Part shown: piece by piece, positions 31,563 to 40,366 of the stretch
Layout of the letters: the number at the start of each line of letters is the position of its first letter
Numbering within the stretch: position 1 is the stretch's first letter
From: CAYQQJ01 sp964419935
Lineage (GTDB): Bacteria > Pseudomonadota > Gammaproteobacteria > Pseudomonadales > Cellvibrionaceae
NCBI GenBank assembly: GCA_964419935.1
Contig: CAYQQJ010000020.1
Span: forward strand, 6,131 to 70,130
DNA length: 64,000 nt
Reading direction: 5' to 3'
Made by a program: the position numbers and the translations under genes
The notes under the pieces: model-generated
The model's input: the letters and a program-made list of their open reading frames with translations, nothing else
Database searches by the model: none
What the model was told of the DNA's origin: nothing

Positions 31563-32912
31563 ATGGCCGCGCGCCGTTTAACATTCATTTTGCTCAGCTT
31601 ACTGGCTTCGGCGGCACTGACATCCCAGGCCCAGGAGGCCGAGCCGGCCAGTGCGCAGCCCGCAGCAGAAAGCCAGAGCGTGCTGCCTTTGGAAGACCTG
31701 CGCATATTCACCAAAACCTATGAAAGCATTCGCAATGCCTACGTCAAAGAGATTGACGACAGCACACTGCTGGAATACGCCATTCGCGGCATGCTCGGCG
31801 AGCTGGATCCCCACTCCTCCTTTCTGGACGCCTCTTCTTTTGAAGACCTGCAGGTGAACACCACCGGCGAATTCGGCGGCCTGGGCATTGAGGTCACCAT
31901 GGACAACGGCTTTGTGCGCGTGGTGTCACCCATCGACGGCACGCCTGCGGAACAGGCCGGCGTGGAAGCCGGTGACCTGATCATCAAACTGGACGATACG
32001 GCGGTCAAGGGCCTGTCCCTGAACGAAGCCGTGGATCTGATGCGCGGCAAAAAAGGCACCGACATTACTCTTACCATCGTGCGCGACGGCGCGGACCAGC
32101 CGCTGGTGATCACCCTGACCCGGGACATCATCAAAGTGCGCAGCGTTCGATCAGAAATCATGCAGGACAACTACGGTTATATTCGCATTGCTCAATTCCA
32201 GGTGAACACCGGTCGCGACGTCGAAAAAGCCGTGCGCACACTGAAAGAGGAAAACCCCGAACTCAAAGGTTTGGTGCTGGATCTGCGCAACAACCCCGGC
32301 GGCGTTCTGCAGGCATCGGTGGATGTGGCCAGCGTATTTCTGGATGGCGGTTTGGTGGTTTATACCGAAGGCCGTCTGGAGAATTCCAATGTGCGCTATG
32401 AAGCGGATCCCGGCGATATGACCGAGGGCCTGCCGCTGGTCGTCCTCATCAACGACGGCTCCGCCTCGGCATCAGAGATCGTGGCTGGCGCCCTGCAGGA
32501 TCATCACCGCGCGGTGCTGATGGGCACGCGCAGCTTCGGCAAGGGTTCGGTACAGACGGTAATTCCGGTCACTGACGACAAAGCCGTAAAACTCACCACC
32601 GCACTCTACTTCACACCCGGTGGACGCTCCATCCAGGCCCAGGGAATTGAGCCGGACATCCAGGTCGAACGTGTGCGTGTGACGGCAGTGAAAGCCCGTT
32701 CCGGCGTATCGGAAGCCAGCCTGAGTGGCCACTTGGCGAACGCGCTGACGGAAGAGGAAAAAGGTGCCCGCGACAAAGACGATGACGAAAATCATGAAGA
32801 TCTGCACAACCGCGACAGTCAGCTTTATGAAGCACTCAATCTTTTGCGCGGACTGAGTATTTTCGATAAGGGCCGCATCGTCGAAGTCGAGGAACCTACC
32901 GCTGAAACCTGA
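31563..32912 (+). CDS. ctpA: C-terminal processing peptidase (S41 family, CtpA type)
   Basis: Signal peptide (about 1-22), a PDZ domain (about residues 95-165, EFGGLGIEV and GDLIIKLDD) and an S41 peptidase core. The catalytic serine is in NDGSASASEIVAGAL and the lysine in RSFGKGSVQT, both intact. The acidic C-terminal tail (about 400-449) is unlike the core. Such enzymes cut periplasmic proteins from the C-terminus and in pseudomonads trim murein hydrolases, which fits the place next to envC. A clear AGGAG lies 7 nt before the ATG. Confidence 0.95.
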   Translation: MAARRLTFILLSLLASAALTSQAQEAEPASAQPAAESQSVLPLEDLRIFTKTYESIRNAYVKEIDDSTLLEYAIRGMLGELDPHSSFLDASSFEDLQVNTTGEFGGLGIEVTMDNGFVRVVSPIDGTPAEQAGVEAGDLIIKLDDTAVKGLSLNEAVDLMRGKKGTDITLTIVRDGADQPLVITLTRDIIKVRSVRSEIMQDNYGYIRIAQFQVNTGRDVEKAVRTLKEENPELKGLVLDLRNNPGGVLQASVDVASVFLDGGLVVYTEGRLENSNVRYEADPGDMTEGLPLVVLINDGSASASEIVAGALQDHHRAVLMGTRSFGKGSVQTVIPVTDDKAVKLTTALYFTPGGRSIQAQGIEPDIQVERVRVTAVKARSGVSEASLSGHLANALTEEEKGARDKDDDENHEDLHNRDSQLYEALNLLRGLSIFDKGRIVEVEEPTAET

Positions 32913-32928
32913 GCCGTATCGACTGGGA

Positions 32929-33711
32929 GTGGGACTGTCGGTTGCAGCCCTGTTCGTGCTGATTGCCTGCAGCGTCGCCGCACAGGATTCACCGGAAATA
33001 CCGAAGCCGGATCACCGGCCTCTGATCGCCATTATCATCGATGATCTCGGCTATCAGGAGCAGGCAGGCGCCCGCGCAACGCGCCTGCCCGGCGCAGTCA
33101 CACTGGCTGTACTGCCGTTTGCACCCCACTCTCAATCGCTGGCCCAGCTTGGCAGGATTTCCGGTAAGGAACTCATGCTGCACGCGCCCATGGAGCCGTA
33201 CAATGATGTGCCCTGGGAGAGCGATGGATTGAGCAGCCAACTGTCGCGGGAGGAGCTACAGCTCAACCTTAACGCCATGCTTGAGGCGTTGCCCCAGATC
33301 ACCGGCGTGAACAATCACATGGGCAGCAAGCTCACCGCCAACGCTCCGGCCATGGGCTGGGTTATGAATGAGCTGAAACACCGGCAACTTTTTTTCGTCG
33401 ACAGCCTCACCAACCCCGCCAGTGTCGCCTGGAGCGCCGCCCGCCAATTACACGTCCCGAGCATCAGGCGGGATATCTTTCTGGACAATGAACCCCAAGC
33501 GGAGGCTATTGCAGCTCAGCTTGAGAAACTGGTCCGCATTGCCCGTCGACGAGGCTATGCGCTCGCCATCGGCCATCCGTATCACAGTACCCTGGAGGTA
33601 CTGGAAGCCTACCTGCCGCAACTACCCGCCCTTGGCGTCGAGTTGGTACCGGTATCGCAGCTAATTCTCGCTGCTGATCAAACGCCGAGCAGCCTGACGA
33701 CTCAAAATTAA
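32929..33711 (+). CDS. yibQ: Divergent polysaccharide deacetylase (YibQ family)
   Basis: The product has about 260 residues with an N-terminal hydrophobic signal and an NodB-like fold: IIIDDLGYQ, LHAPMEPYN, GVNNHMGSKLT and the C-terminal AIGHPY. These are the conserved family positions. Only 16 bp separate it from ctpA, so they are co-transcribed. The GTG start at 32,929 gives a signal peptide with no basic residue, whereas the frame read from CTG 32,902 would begin LKPEPYR, more typical of a signal sequence. The start is therefore uncertain. Biochemical substrate unknown. Confidence 0.88.
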   Translation: MGLSVAALFVLIACSVAAQDSPEIPKPDHRPLIAIIIDDLGYQEQAGARATRLPGAVTLAVLPFAPHSQSLAQLGRISGKELMLHAPMEPYNDVPWESDGLSSQLSREELQLNLNAMLEALPQITGVNNHMGSKLTANAPAMGWVMNELKHRQLFFVDSLTNPASVAWSAARQLHVPSIRRDIFLDNEPQAEAIAAQLEKLVRIARRRGYALAIGHPYHSTLEVLEAYLPQLPALGVELVPVSQLILAADQTPSSLTTQN

Positions 33712-33818
33712 AACGCTTTTACCGGCTAATTTCACCAGAAGAAGTTCCACGCGACATATTTGAGACATTTGTCACATTTTTACAACAAAATAGGCTGTGA
33801 AATGTCCAAAGAGCTGTC

Positions 33819-33824
33819 TATAAT
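33819..33824 (+). promoter_or_regulatory. Candidate -10 box (TATAAT) of the small DUF6316 gene
   Basis: An exact TATAAT about 190 bp before the likely start codon. The implied leader of roughly 185 nt contains GGCTTTC...GGAAGCC and GTAC...GTAC pairings around 33,865-33,900, so it may be a structured 5' leader. The -35 is not recognisable. Confidence 0.35.
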
Positions 33825-34016
33825 TTGCGCAGCTTTACTCGGGCAACAGCCTTCAGTAGAGCTTGGCTTTCTGGTACACCCGGTACGGAAGCCCAAAGGC
33901 AAGGTCTTCGGGCCACGACAATAACAAGGAAATGAGCGAGACTATTTCCACTTGCGCATGAGGTTTAGCAAGACGATATGAAGGAATACAACGTGAACAC
34001 TCCTGAGGAATTTGTA

Positions 34017-34235
34017 ATGAACAGAACCGGTGAGCAATTTGAAGTACCAACGCGCTGCAAGCGCTTCTTCGAAAAAAGTGGTTACTGGTATTACAGTACC
34101 CGTGAAGGTGTGGATATTGGCCCATTCGACAGCCTGCACGAAGCCGAACGTGGCGTCAGCGATTTCATTGATTTTATTGTTCACGCTGAACCGGAAATTG
34201 TTGCCTCGCTAGAGCGCTATGGCCACGCGGCTTAA
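34017..34235 (+). CDS. Small DUF6316-like protein
   Basis: ATG 34,017 preferred: GAGG lies 8 nt upstream and the product then begins MNRTGE, which I recall as the typical family start; ATG 33,978 is also in frame but lacks a ribosome site. 72 residues with RFFEKSGYWYYSTREG and GPFD motifs, no signal or membrane segment. The family is short, conserved in marine gammaproteobacteria and of unknown function. It stands alone with its own terminator. Confidence 0.75.
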   Translation: MNRTGEQFEVPTRCKRFFEKSGYWYYSTREGVDIGPFDSLHEAERGVSDFIDFIVHAEPEIVASLERYGHAA

Positions 34236-34265
34236 TCAGTAACCCAGCAGCTCAGAATTTTGTGA

Positions 34266-34293
34266 AAAGGCTTCCGTTATGGAGGCCTTTTTT
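34266..34293 (+). terminator. Rho-independent terminator of the small DUF6316 gene
   Basis: AAAGGCTTCC, a 5-nt loop and GGAGGCCTTT pair with one G-T wobble, followed by TTT. It lies 30 bp after the stop codon. Confidence 0.85.
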
Positions 34294-34331
34294 GTGTCCG
34301 CGCCGACTAATTGACCAGATGGGTATCGGGG

Positions 34332-34436
34332 AGACATGAATTCGCCATTGTGACACGCCGTAAATACGTCCCTGTAGGCTCGACACCAGCATCCATGCTG
34401 GTGACGGTCACAACAGCAAACACCGAATTCATGTCT
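34332..34436. repeat. 105-bp element with 13-bp terminal inverted repeats
   Basis: AGACATGAATTCG (34,332-34,344) and CGAATTCATGTCT (34,424-34,436) are exact inverted repeats. The inside, read on the minus strand, carries GAGCCTACAGGGACGTATT and a CCAGCATGGATGCTGG palindrome, and matches the inner part of the 12,019-12,225 element almost base for base. Located between convergent genes. Confidence 0.75.
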
Positions 34437-34480
34437 TTTGACGTTCATAGGACTCCGACGAAGTCTAGTATCAAGTCGCC

Positions 34481-35254
34481 CTAAAGTCTGACTTCCACAT
34501 TATGCTCACGCATATAGGCTTTGGCCTGAGGCACGGTGAACTCGCCAAAGTGGAAGATACTCGCAGCAAGCACCGCGTCAGCTCCACCTTGCACAACGCC
34601 ATCCACCAGATGCTGAAGATTGCCGACGCCGCCGGATGCAATAACCGGTACGGCCACGGCATCACTGATAGCCCGGGTCACACCCAGGTCAAACCCATCC
34701 TTGGTACCATCGCGGTCCATGCTGGTCAACAGGATTTCCCCCGCCCCATATTCCGTCATTCGCACCGCCCACTCCACGGCATCAATACCCGTGGGTTTGC
34801 GGCCGCCGTGGGTAAAGATTTCCCAGCGCGCGGTTTCACCCGGCAGTGACACACGTTTGGCGTCAATGGCCACCACGATGCACTGGGCGCCGAAGCGATC
34901 CGCGGCCGCCTTGACGAAATCCGGGTTCTGTACCGCAGCCGAATTGATACCGACCTTGTCCGCACCGGCGTTGAGCATGGTGCGAATGTCTTCAACGCGG
35001 CGAATACCGCCGCCGACGGTGAGGGGAATGAATACTTCTGCGGCGATTTTTTCCACGGTGTGCACGGTGGTATCCCGGCCTTCATGACTGGCGGTGATAT
35101 CGAGAAAGGTGATTTCGTCTGCGCCCTGGTCGTTATAGCGCTTGGCAATCTCGACCGGGTCGCCGGCGTCGCGGATATCGACAAATTGCACACCTTTAAC
35201 CACGCGGCCGCAGTCAACATCCAGGCAGGGAATAATACGTTTTGCCAATGCCAT
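34481..35254 (-). CDS. hisF: Imidazole glycerol phosphate synthase cyclase subunit
   Basis: The product has 257 residues and is a half-barrel pair of typical HisF: RIIPCLDVDCGRVVKGVQF at the start, with the catalytic aspartate in it, then DITASHEGR, VGGGIR, and DRDGTKDG with the second catalytic Asp. It makes IGP and AICAR from PRFAR with ammonia delivered by HisH. It follows hisA by 5 bp, so translation is probably coupled. Confidence 0.98.
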   Translation of the reverse strand: MALAKRIIPCLDVDCGRVVKGVQFVDIRDAGDPVEIAKRYNDQGADEITFLDITASHEGRDTTVHTVEKIAAEVFIPLTVGGGIRRVEDIRTMLNAGADKVGINSAAVQNPDFVKAAADRFGAQCIVVAIDAKRVSLPGETARWEIFTHGGRKPTGIDAVEWAVRMTEYGAGEILLTSMDRDGTKDGFDLGVTRAISDAVAVPVIASGGVGNLQHLVDGVVQGGADAVLAASIFHFGEFTVPQAKAYMREHNVEVRL

Positions 35255-35259
35255 TGCGC

Positions 35260-35991
35260 CTACCTCTTGTCACAAGCAGCTTGCGCTTCAGCCAGATCCA
35301 GGGAACCTTCGTAGATCGCGCGGCCGGTGATGGCACCGATGATGCCCTGGTCCGCATAGGGTAGCAAACCATGGATGTCGTCCATATTGGTGATGCCGCC
35401 GGAGGCAATGATTGGAATGCTGGATGCCCGCGCCATTTCCACCGTGGCCTCGACGTTCACGCCCTGCATCATGCCGTCCCGGGCAATATCCGTATAAATG
35501 ATTTCATTGACACCATCGGTCTCGAACTGTTTGGCCAGCTCTGTGGCTTTTACGGTGGAGACTTCTGCCCAGCCATCGGTGGCGACGTAACCATTTTTGG
35601 CGTCCAGCCCCACGATAATGTGGCCGGGAAACTGCTTGCACATCTCACCCACGAAAGCGGGCTCTTTGACCGCTTTCGTGCCGATAATCACATAGTTGAC
35701 CCCCGCTCGCAGGTAGTGCTCGATGGTCTCGGCGGAGCGAATACCGCCGCCAATCTGAATCGGCAGATCCGGAAAAGCGCGGGCAATGGCGGTTACTACC
35801 TCGCCGTTGACCGGTTCACCAGCAAAGGCACCGTTCAGGTCAACCAGATGCAGGCGGCGCGCGCCCTGCTCTACCCAGCGGCGAGCCACTGCGACGGGGT
35901 CGTCGGAGAATACCGTAGAGTCATCCATCAGGCCTTGGCGCAGCCGGACACATTTGCCGTCTTTCAAATCAATTGCGGGAATTACGAGCAT
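35260..35991 (-). CDS. hisA: Phosphoribosylformimino-5-aminoimidazole carboxamide ribotide isomerase
   Basis: Start at ATG 35,991 gives MLVIPAIDLKDGKCVRL, the standard HisA beginning; a TTG six bases earlier is also open. 243 residues, with IQIGGGIRS, DIARDGMMQGVN (catalytic Asp) and IASGGI motifs. Third gene of the local hisBHAF cluster. It carries out the Amadori rearrangement of ProFAR to PRFAR. Confidence 0.98.
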   Translation of the reverse strand: MLVIPAIDLKDGKCVRLRQGLMDDSTVFSDDPVAVARRWVEQGARRLHLVDLNGAFAGEPVNGEVVTAIARAFPDLPIQIGGGIRSAETIEHYLRAGVNYVIIGTKAVKEPAFVGEMCKQFPGHIIVGLDAKNGYVATDGWAEVSTVKATELAKQFETDGVNEIIYTDIARDGMMQGVNVEATVEMARASSIPIIASGGITNMDDIHGLLPYADQGIIGAITGRAIYEGSLDLAEAQAACDKR

Positions 35992-36033
35992 GGTCAAACG
36001 AAACCTTAATTGATATTTGCATGCGGTGGTGGA

Positions 36034-36714
36034 TCAGAACTGGCCGTTCCAACCACAGAAATTGCGCAATAGTTGCAGCCCATGGGTATGGCTCTTTTCC
36101 GGATGGAATTGCGCGGCGAAAAGATTCTTGTGGCACAGGGTGGAGGCAAAGCTCAAGCCGTAGTCACTGGTTCCGGATACGTAGCCTGGATCCTCGGGCT
36201 CCACAAAAAAGCTGTGCACAAAGTAAAAGCGGCTGCCGGACTCAATACCCTGCCACAGTGGGTGATCAACAATCTGGTTCACCTGATTCCAGCCCATGTG
36301 CGGCACCTTGAGCCGTTCACCCTGTGTCGCCAGCAGCTTGCTACTGGCCTCGAGAAACCGGCGGTCCGCGGCAAATCCCCTGACCTCGCCCTTGAGGATA
36401 TCCAGGCAGGCAACGCCGTTGTTTTCCTCGCTGCGCGACATCAGCGCCTGCATACCAACGCAAACGGCTAATACGGGCTTGCCGCTGGCAACTGCGTCAG
36501 TCACTGCATCATCGAACTTCAAGCGGCGAATTTCCGCCATACAGTCCCGAATTGCGCCGACACCGGGAAAGATCACACGATCTGCATTGGCGATCACCTG
36601 AGTGTCCGAGGTGATGATCACCTCGGCATCCGGCGCCACATGCTGCACCGCACTGGCCACGGAGTGCAGGTTGCCCATACCGTAATCGATAATTGCTATC
36701 TGTGTTGTCGTCAT
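36034..36714 (-). CDS. hisH: Imidazole glycerol phosphate synthase glutaminase subunit
   Basis: The product has 226 residues. It is a class I glutamine amidotransferase with the nucleophile in AVCVGMQAL and the His/Glu of the triad in AAQFHPEKS. The start IAIIDYGMGNLHS is typical. Hydrolyses glutamine and passes ammonia to HisF; forms the HisFH heterodimer. Confidence 0.97.
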   Translation of the reverse strand: MTTTQIAIIDYGMGNLHSVASAVQHVAPDAEVIITSDTQVIANADRVIFPGVGAIRDCMAEIRRLKFDDAVTDAVASGKPVLAVCVGMQALMSRSEENNGVACLDILKGEVRGFAADRRFLEASSKLLATQGERLKVPHMGWNQVNQIVDHPLWQGIESGSRFYFVHSFFVEPEDPGYVSGTSDYGLSFASTLCHKNLFAAQFHPEKSHTHGLQLLRNFCGWNGQF

Positions 36715-36765
36715 CTGCTCACTGCCAAAACCCGCGCCTCTTGAGAGGGCAAAGGAAATAAAAAG

Positions 36766-37359
36766 TTACAAAGTGCCTTTGGTGCTGGGCATGGCATCGC
36801 CCAGACGCGAATCTTTTTCCAGGGCCATGCGCAACGCGCGACCAAACGCTTTAAACACGGTTTCGGCCTGGTGGTGGGCATTGCTGCCGCGCAAACAATC
36901 AATGTGCAGCGTGACCTGAGCGTGATTGACAAACCCCTGGAAGAACTCCCAGAAGAGCTCCACATCGAAGTTGCCGATGCGCTTTTGGGTAAACGGAATG
37001 TTCATTACCAGGCCGGGACGGCCGGAAAAGTCCAGCACCACCCGGGACAGGGCTTCATCCAGCGGCACATAGGCGTGGCCGTAGCGGCGAATGCCTTTTT
37101 TGCTGCCCAATGCCTTGGATACCGCCTGCCCCAGAGTAATGCCGATATCTTCGACACTGTGGTGGTCATCAATATGGTTGTCACCGCGGCAGGTCACATC
37201 GAGATCGACCATGCCGTGCCGGGCGATTTGGTCCATCATGTGTTCGAGAAACGGCACGCCTGTGTCAAACTTGCCTGCGCCAGTGCCATCCAGATCGAGG
37301 CTGACGGAAATCTGGGTTTCCAGGGTATCGCGGCTGATGCTGGCCTTGCGTTCGGACAT
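36766..37359 (-). CDS. hisB: Imidazoleglycerol-phosphate dehydratase
   Basis: Start at ATG 37,359 gives 197 residues, the size of the single-function bacterial enzyme without the phosphatase domain found in enteric HisB. Manganese-binding motifs DDHHSVEDIG and SNAHHQAE are intact. First gene of the hisBHAF cluster; the spacing to hisH is 51 bp. Confidence 0.97.
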   Translation of the reverse strand: MSERKASISRDTLETQISVSLDLDGTGAGKFDTGVPFLEHMMDQIARHGMVDLDVTCRGDNHIDDHHSVEDIGITLGQAVSKALGSKKGIRRYGHAYVPLDEALSRVVLDFSGRPGLVMNIPFTQKRIGNFDVELFWEFFQGFVNHAQVTLHIDCLRGSNAHHQAETVFKAFGRALRMALEKDSRLGDAMPSTKGTL

Positions 37360-37472
37360 AATCTTCTCCCGCTCTTGCGGATCTGTAGCTGGAAGTTTCC
37401 GCGCTGGTGCGCCCGGAAGGTAAAGCGGGGAATTATACGGCTCAACACCTGAATGAGCCAGCTGCACGCCTA

Positions 37473-38024
37473 TTAGTCGGTTTTATCCTCGTCCGGCGCC
37501 TCACCCAAAAGCGCGAGAGATACGCGCTCATCGCGCAGCATGCGGAAGATCGTGTATAAATTGACACTAATTACCGTCACCTCAAGCATCACGCCTCCGA
37601 TGGAGCCGCTGAGAATATTGTTGAGCAGCCACAGGGCAGAGCCCATCAATACGACACAGCGCATCGCCACACCGTGCAGACGGAAAAACGCGTAGGTGCT
37701 GGTGATCGACGCCACAATCGGCAACATGTCCAACCAGGTGCGCGAAAACCACAGGCCGAGAGAGAATGTCACTATAATGAACAGCCACGCCAGCCACAGG
37801 GCTTTGGTGTACATGGACACTGCCGAGCGCGTCGCGCTCATACTGGCGCTCGCCGCCGCAGTCATGTTGCCGAGCATGAAGAAGTGCGCCACATAGCTGA
37901 TGCCCTGCAGGGTCATCAGCAATTTGAATGGCAGGTCCCGCTTCTGCAAAAACGAGCTAACACCGAGCAAAAACGCGAGGTAGCCAAATATCTGGGCGGG
38001 CGCGAAAATAACATCTATGGACAC
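37473..38024 (-). CDS. YgjV-family inner-membrane protein
   Basis: The product has 183 residues with about five to six hydrophobic helices and the family-like opening FGYLAFLLGVSSFLQK, plus the NNILSGSIGG motif near the C-terminus. The family is known only as a conserved inner-membrane protein. It lies upstream of hisB in the same direction with a 113-bp gap and need not be part of the his operon. Confidence 0.78.
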   Translation of the reverse strand: MSIDVIFAPAQIFGYLAFLLGVSSFLQKRDLPFKLLMTLQGISYVAHFFMLGNMTAAASASMSATRSAVSMYTKALWLAWLFIIVTFSLGLWFSRTWLDMLPIVASITSTYAFFRLHGVAMRCVVLMGSALWLLNNILSGSIGGVMLEVTVISVNLYTIFRMLRDERVSLALLGEAPDEDKTD

Positions 38025-38213
38025 AGAACAACCTTTTTACCAATGAAACGACAACAGGGACCCGTCTACTGAAATACCCTTGAGGCACCCTTGTAACGGA
38101 GGCGCCCCGGGCCCCAACGTTTTAAACCGCGCCGGATTGCTTTGGAGTTTTAATACCGGCTTGTCGTGGGTGCCGGTATTTGCCATGCTTCCGCGCCCTT
38201 TCGGACGAATTCA

Positions 38214-39542
38214 ATGACCGCAGCAGAACCCACACTCAGCAATATCGGCGCCGCCTTGCCCGCACGGGATGCAAAACCGCTGCGCATTGCGCTCCTTGGT
38301 TACCGCAGCCACCCATTCGTGGGCGGCCAGGGCATCTATCTCAAGTACCTTAGCCGAGCGCTCGCGGCTCAGGGTCATAGTGTGGACGTTTTTTCCGGCC
38401 CGCCCTACCCGGAACTGGATGACAACATCCAGCTGATCAAAATTCCCAGCTTGAACCTGTTCGAAGCGCCCAACCATGTGCGGGCACTGCGTTGGCACCA
38501 CCTGAAGAGCTACTCGGACACCATTGAATGGTTCAGTATGCTCACCGGCGGTTTTGCCGAGCCCTATACCTTTGGGCGGCGGCTGGTGAAATACCTGCGG
38601 CGCAACCACAGTCATTATGACATTTTCCACGACAACCAGAGCCTCTGTTACGGCCTGCTGCAAATCCAGCGCATGGGTTGCCCGGTGGTCAGCACCATTC
38701 ATCATCCCATACACCGGGACCTGGAGCTCACCCTGGCCGCCGCCAAAAACTGGAAATACCGACTGTTCGCGCGACGCTGGTACAGCTTCCTGCGGATGCA
38801 GGAACAGGTCACCAGGCAGCTAAAGCATGTGGTGACTGTCTCCCAGGCGTCCCAAAACGACATCGCCACCCACTTCAACCTCAGCTCAAGCCGCACGACG
38901 GTCATTCCCAACGGCATAGACACCGCAGTGTTTCGCCCTCTCCCGGAGATTGCTCCGCAGCCATACCGGCTGATCACCACCGCGTCCTCGGATCAGCCCC
39001 TCAAGGGCCTGAGCTTCCTGCTGCAGGCCGTGGCGAAACTGCGCCGTCATTACCCGGAACTTCACCTGAGAGTCATAGGCAAACTCAAGGAGGATGGGGC
39101 GACACAGCAACTTTTGACCGACCTGCGGCTCGACGACTGCGTCTCCTTTGTCACCGGCATCAGCACCGAGGAACTGGTACAGGAATACGCGCGCGCGCAG
39201 ATTGCGGTGTGTCCGTCCCTCTATGAGGGGTTCGGCCTGCCGGCCGGAGAAGCCATGAGCTGCGGCAAAGCCGTGGTCAGCACCAACGGCGGCGCACTGC
39301 CTGAGGTTGTTGGCGGTGCAGGCATTATAGTACCCAGCGGCGATAGTGAGGCATTAGTTGGTGCAATCTCCGCATTGTTCGAAGATTCCGGACAAATTCA
39401 GGACTTGGGCCACCAGGCCAGAAGCCGCATTGAGCAAACCTTCAGCTGGAGCAGAGTCGCCCAGGCATTGACCCAGTATTATTATGATGCGCTTGAGCAT
39501 TCCGCACTGCCGCGAAGCACAAACAACTGCGAGCGCTGCTGA
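38214..39542 (+). CDS. Glycosyltransferase family 4
   Basis: ATG 38,214 chosen; an upstream GTG at 38,166 is open too. About 442 residues in two Rossmann-like halves. The N-terminal half has a YRSHPFVGGQGIYLKYL donor/acceptor loop. The C-terminal half has the GT4 E-x7-E motif in EGFGLPAGEAMSCG and VVSTNGGALPE. Probably transfers a sugar from a nucleotide donor onto a lipid- or protein-linked acceptor. Its stop overlaps the next start (TGATG at 39,540-39,544), so it is translationally coupled to the methyltransferase. Confidence 0.88.
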   Translation: MTAAEPTLSNIGAALPARDAKPLRIALLGYRSHPFVGGQGIYLKYLSRALAAQGHSVDVFSGPPYPELDDNIQLIKIPSLNLFEAPNHVRALRWHHLKSYSDTIEWFSMLTGGFAEPYTFGRRLVKYLRRNHSHYDIFHDNQSLCYGLLQIQRMGCPVVSTIHHPIHRDLELTLAAAKNWKYRLFARRWYSFLRMQEQVTRQLKHVVTVSQASQNDIATHFNLSSSRTTVIPNGIDTAVFRPLPEIAPQPYRLITTASSDQPLKGLSFLLQAVAKLRRHYPELHLRVIGKLKEDGATQQLLTDLRLDDCVSFVTGISTEELVQEYARAQIAVCPSLYEGFGLPAGEAMSCGKAVVSTNGGALPEVVGGAGIIVPSGDSEALVGAISALFEDSGQIQDLGHQARSRIEQTFSWSRVAQALTQYYYDALEHSALPRSTNNCERC

Positions 39543-40249
39543 TGCACACCGTTGACTTTGAGCTTCTGGATATCCAGCCCGGCATGCGCGTCCTCGACTT
39601 GGGATGCGGCGAAGGCCGGCACAGCGTCGGCGCCCACTTTCTCTACCCCGCCGCAGAAGTGATAGGCGTGGACATCAGCTCGGAGGACGTGCGCACCGCA
39701 CGTCAAAAATTAATGCACTACCCTTCCAGCCACCCCGCCCACTGCCAGTTGCTGGTGGCGGACGGACAGCAATTGCCATTCGCCGAGCACAGTTTTGATC
39801 GCATAATCTGCTCCGAGGTTCTGGAACATATCCCGCACTACGACGGTTTTCTGCAGGAAATAAACCGCCTGCTCAAACCCGGAGGTCTTTTCGCCGTCAG
39901 CGTACCCCGCTCATGGCCGGAACAAATCTGCTGGCGATTGAGCAGTGCGTACCACGACGTTGACGGGGGTCATATACGCATCTTTCAGGCGAAACAACTG
40001 CGGCAGGAAATTGAAAAGTACAACATGGCATTTCAACGCCGTCACTGGGCTCACGCCCTGCACACACCCTTCTGGTGGCTGCGTTGCCTTTTTTGGCAAC
40101 GGGGCGAAAACTTCTGGCCGGTCCGACAATATCATCGCCTGCTGGTCTGGGACCTGATGCAAAAACCCTGGCTCACCCAGACACTTGAACGCGTTTTGAA
40201 TCCACTGCTGGGAAAAAGCGTGGTGATGTATTTTCGTAAAGAGAAGTAG
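39542..40249 (+). CDS. Class I SAM-dependent methyltransferase
   Basis: The product has 235 residues. Motif I VLDLGCGEGRHS binds SAM; motif II VIGVDIS, and the FDRIICSEVLEHI and LKPGGLFAVSVP stretches complete a Methyltransf_11-type fold. Its coupling to the GT4 gene suggests that it modifies the same glycan or lipid-linked sugar. The acceptor is unknown. Confidence 0.85.
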   Translation: MHTVDFELLDIQPGMRVLDLGCGEGRHSVGAHFLYPAAEVIGVDISSEDVRTARQKLMHYPSSHPAHCQLLVADGQQLPFAEHSFDRIICSEVLEHIPHYDGFLQEINRLLKPGGLFAVSVPRSWPEQICWRLSSAYHDVDGGHIRIFQAKQLRQEIEKYNMAFQRRHWAHALHTPFWWLRCLFWQRGENFWPVRQYHRLLVWDLMQKPWLTQTLERVLNPLLGKSVVMYFRKEK

Positions 40250-40252
40250 TAA

Positions 40253-40280
40253 CGGAAAAGGGAAAAGGGAAAAGGGAAAA
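40253..40280 (+). repeat. GGGAAAA heptamer tract
   Basis: About four copies of GGGAAAA begin four bases after the methyltransferase stop. The following 30 bp (GTAGGGCGAAAAAGC...AAGCGC) also follow the heptamer tract at 53,651, so tract and flank travel together as one intergenic repeat. Confidence 0.7.
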
Positions 40281-40366
40281 ATTATGGGGCGCACGCCACA
40301 GGATCTCAATTGTAGGGCGAAAAAGCCTAAGCGCGACGCGCATGGAAGCGCTAATGCCGTGAGGGC

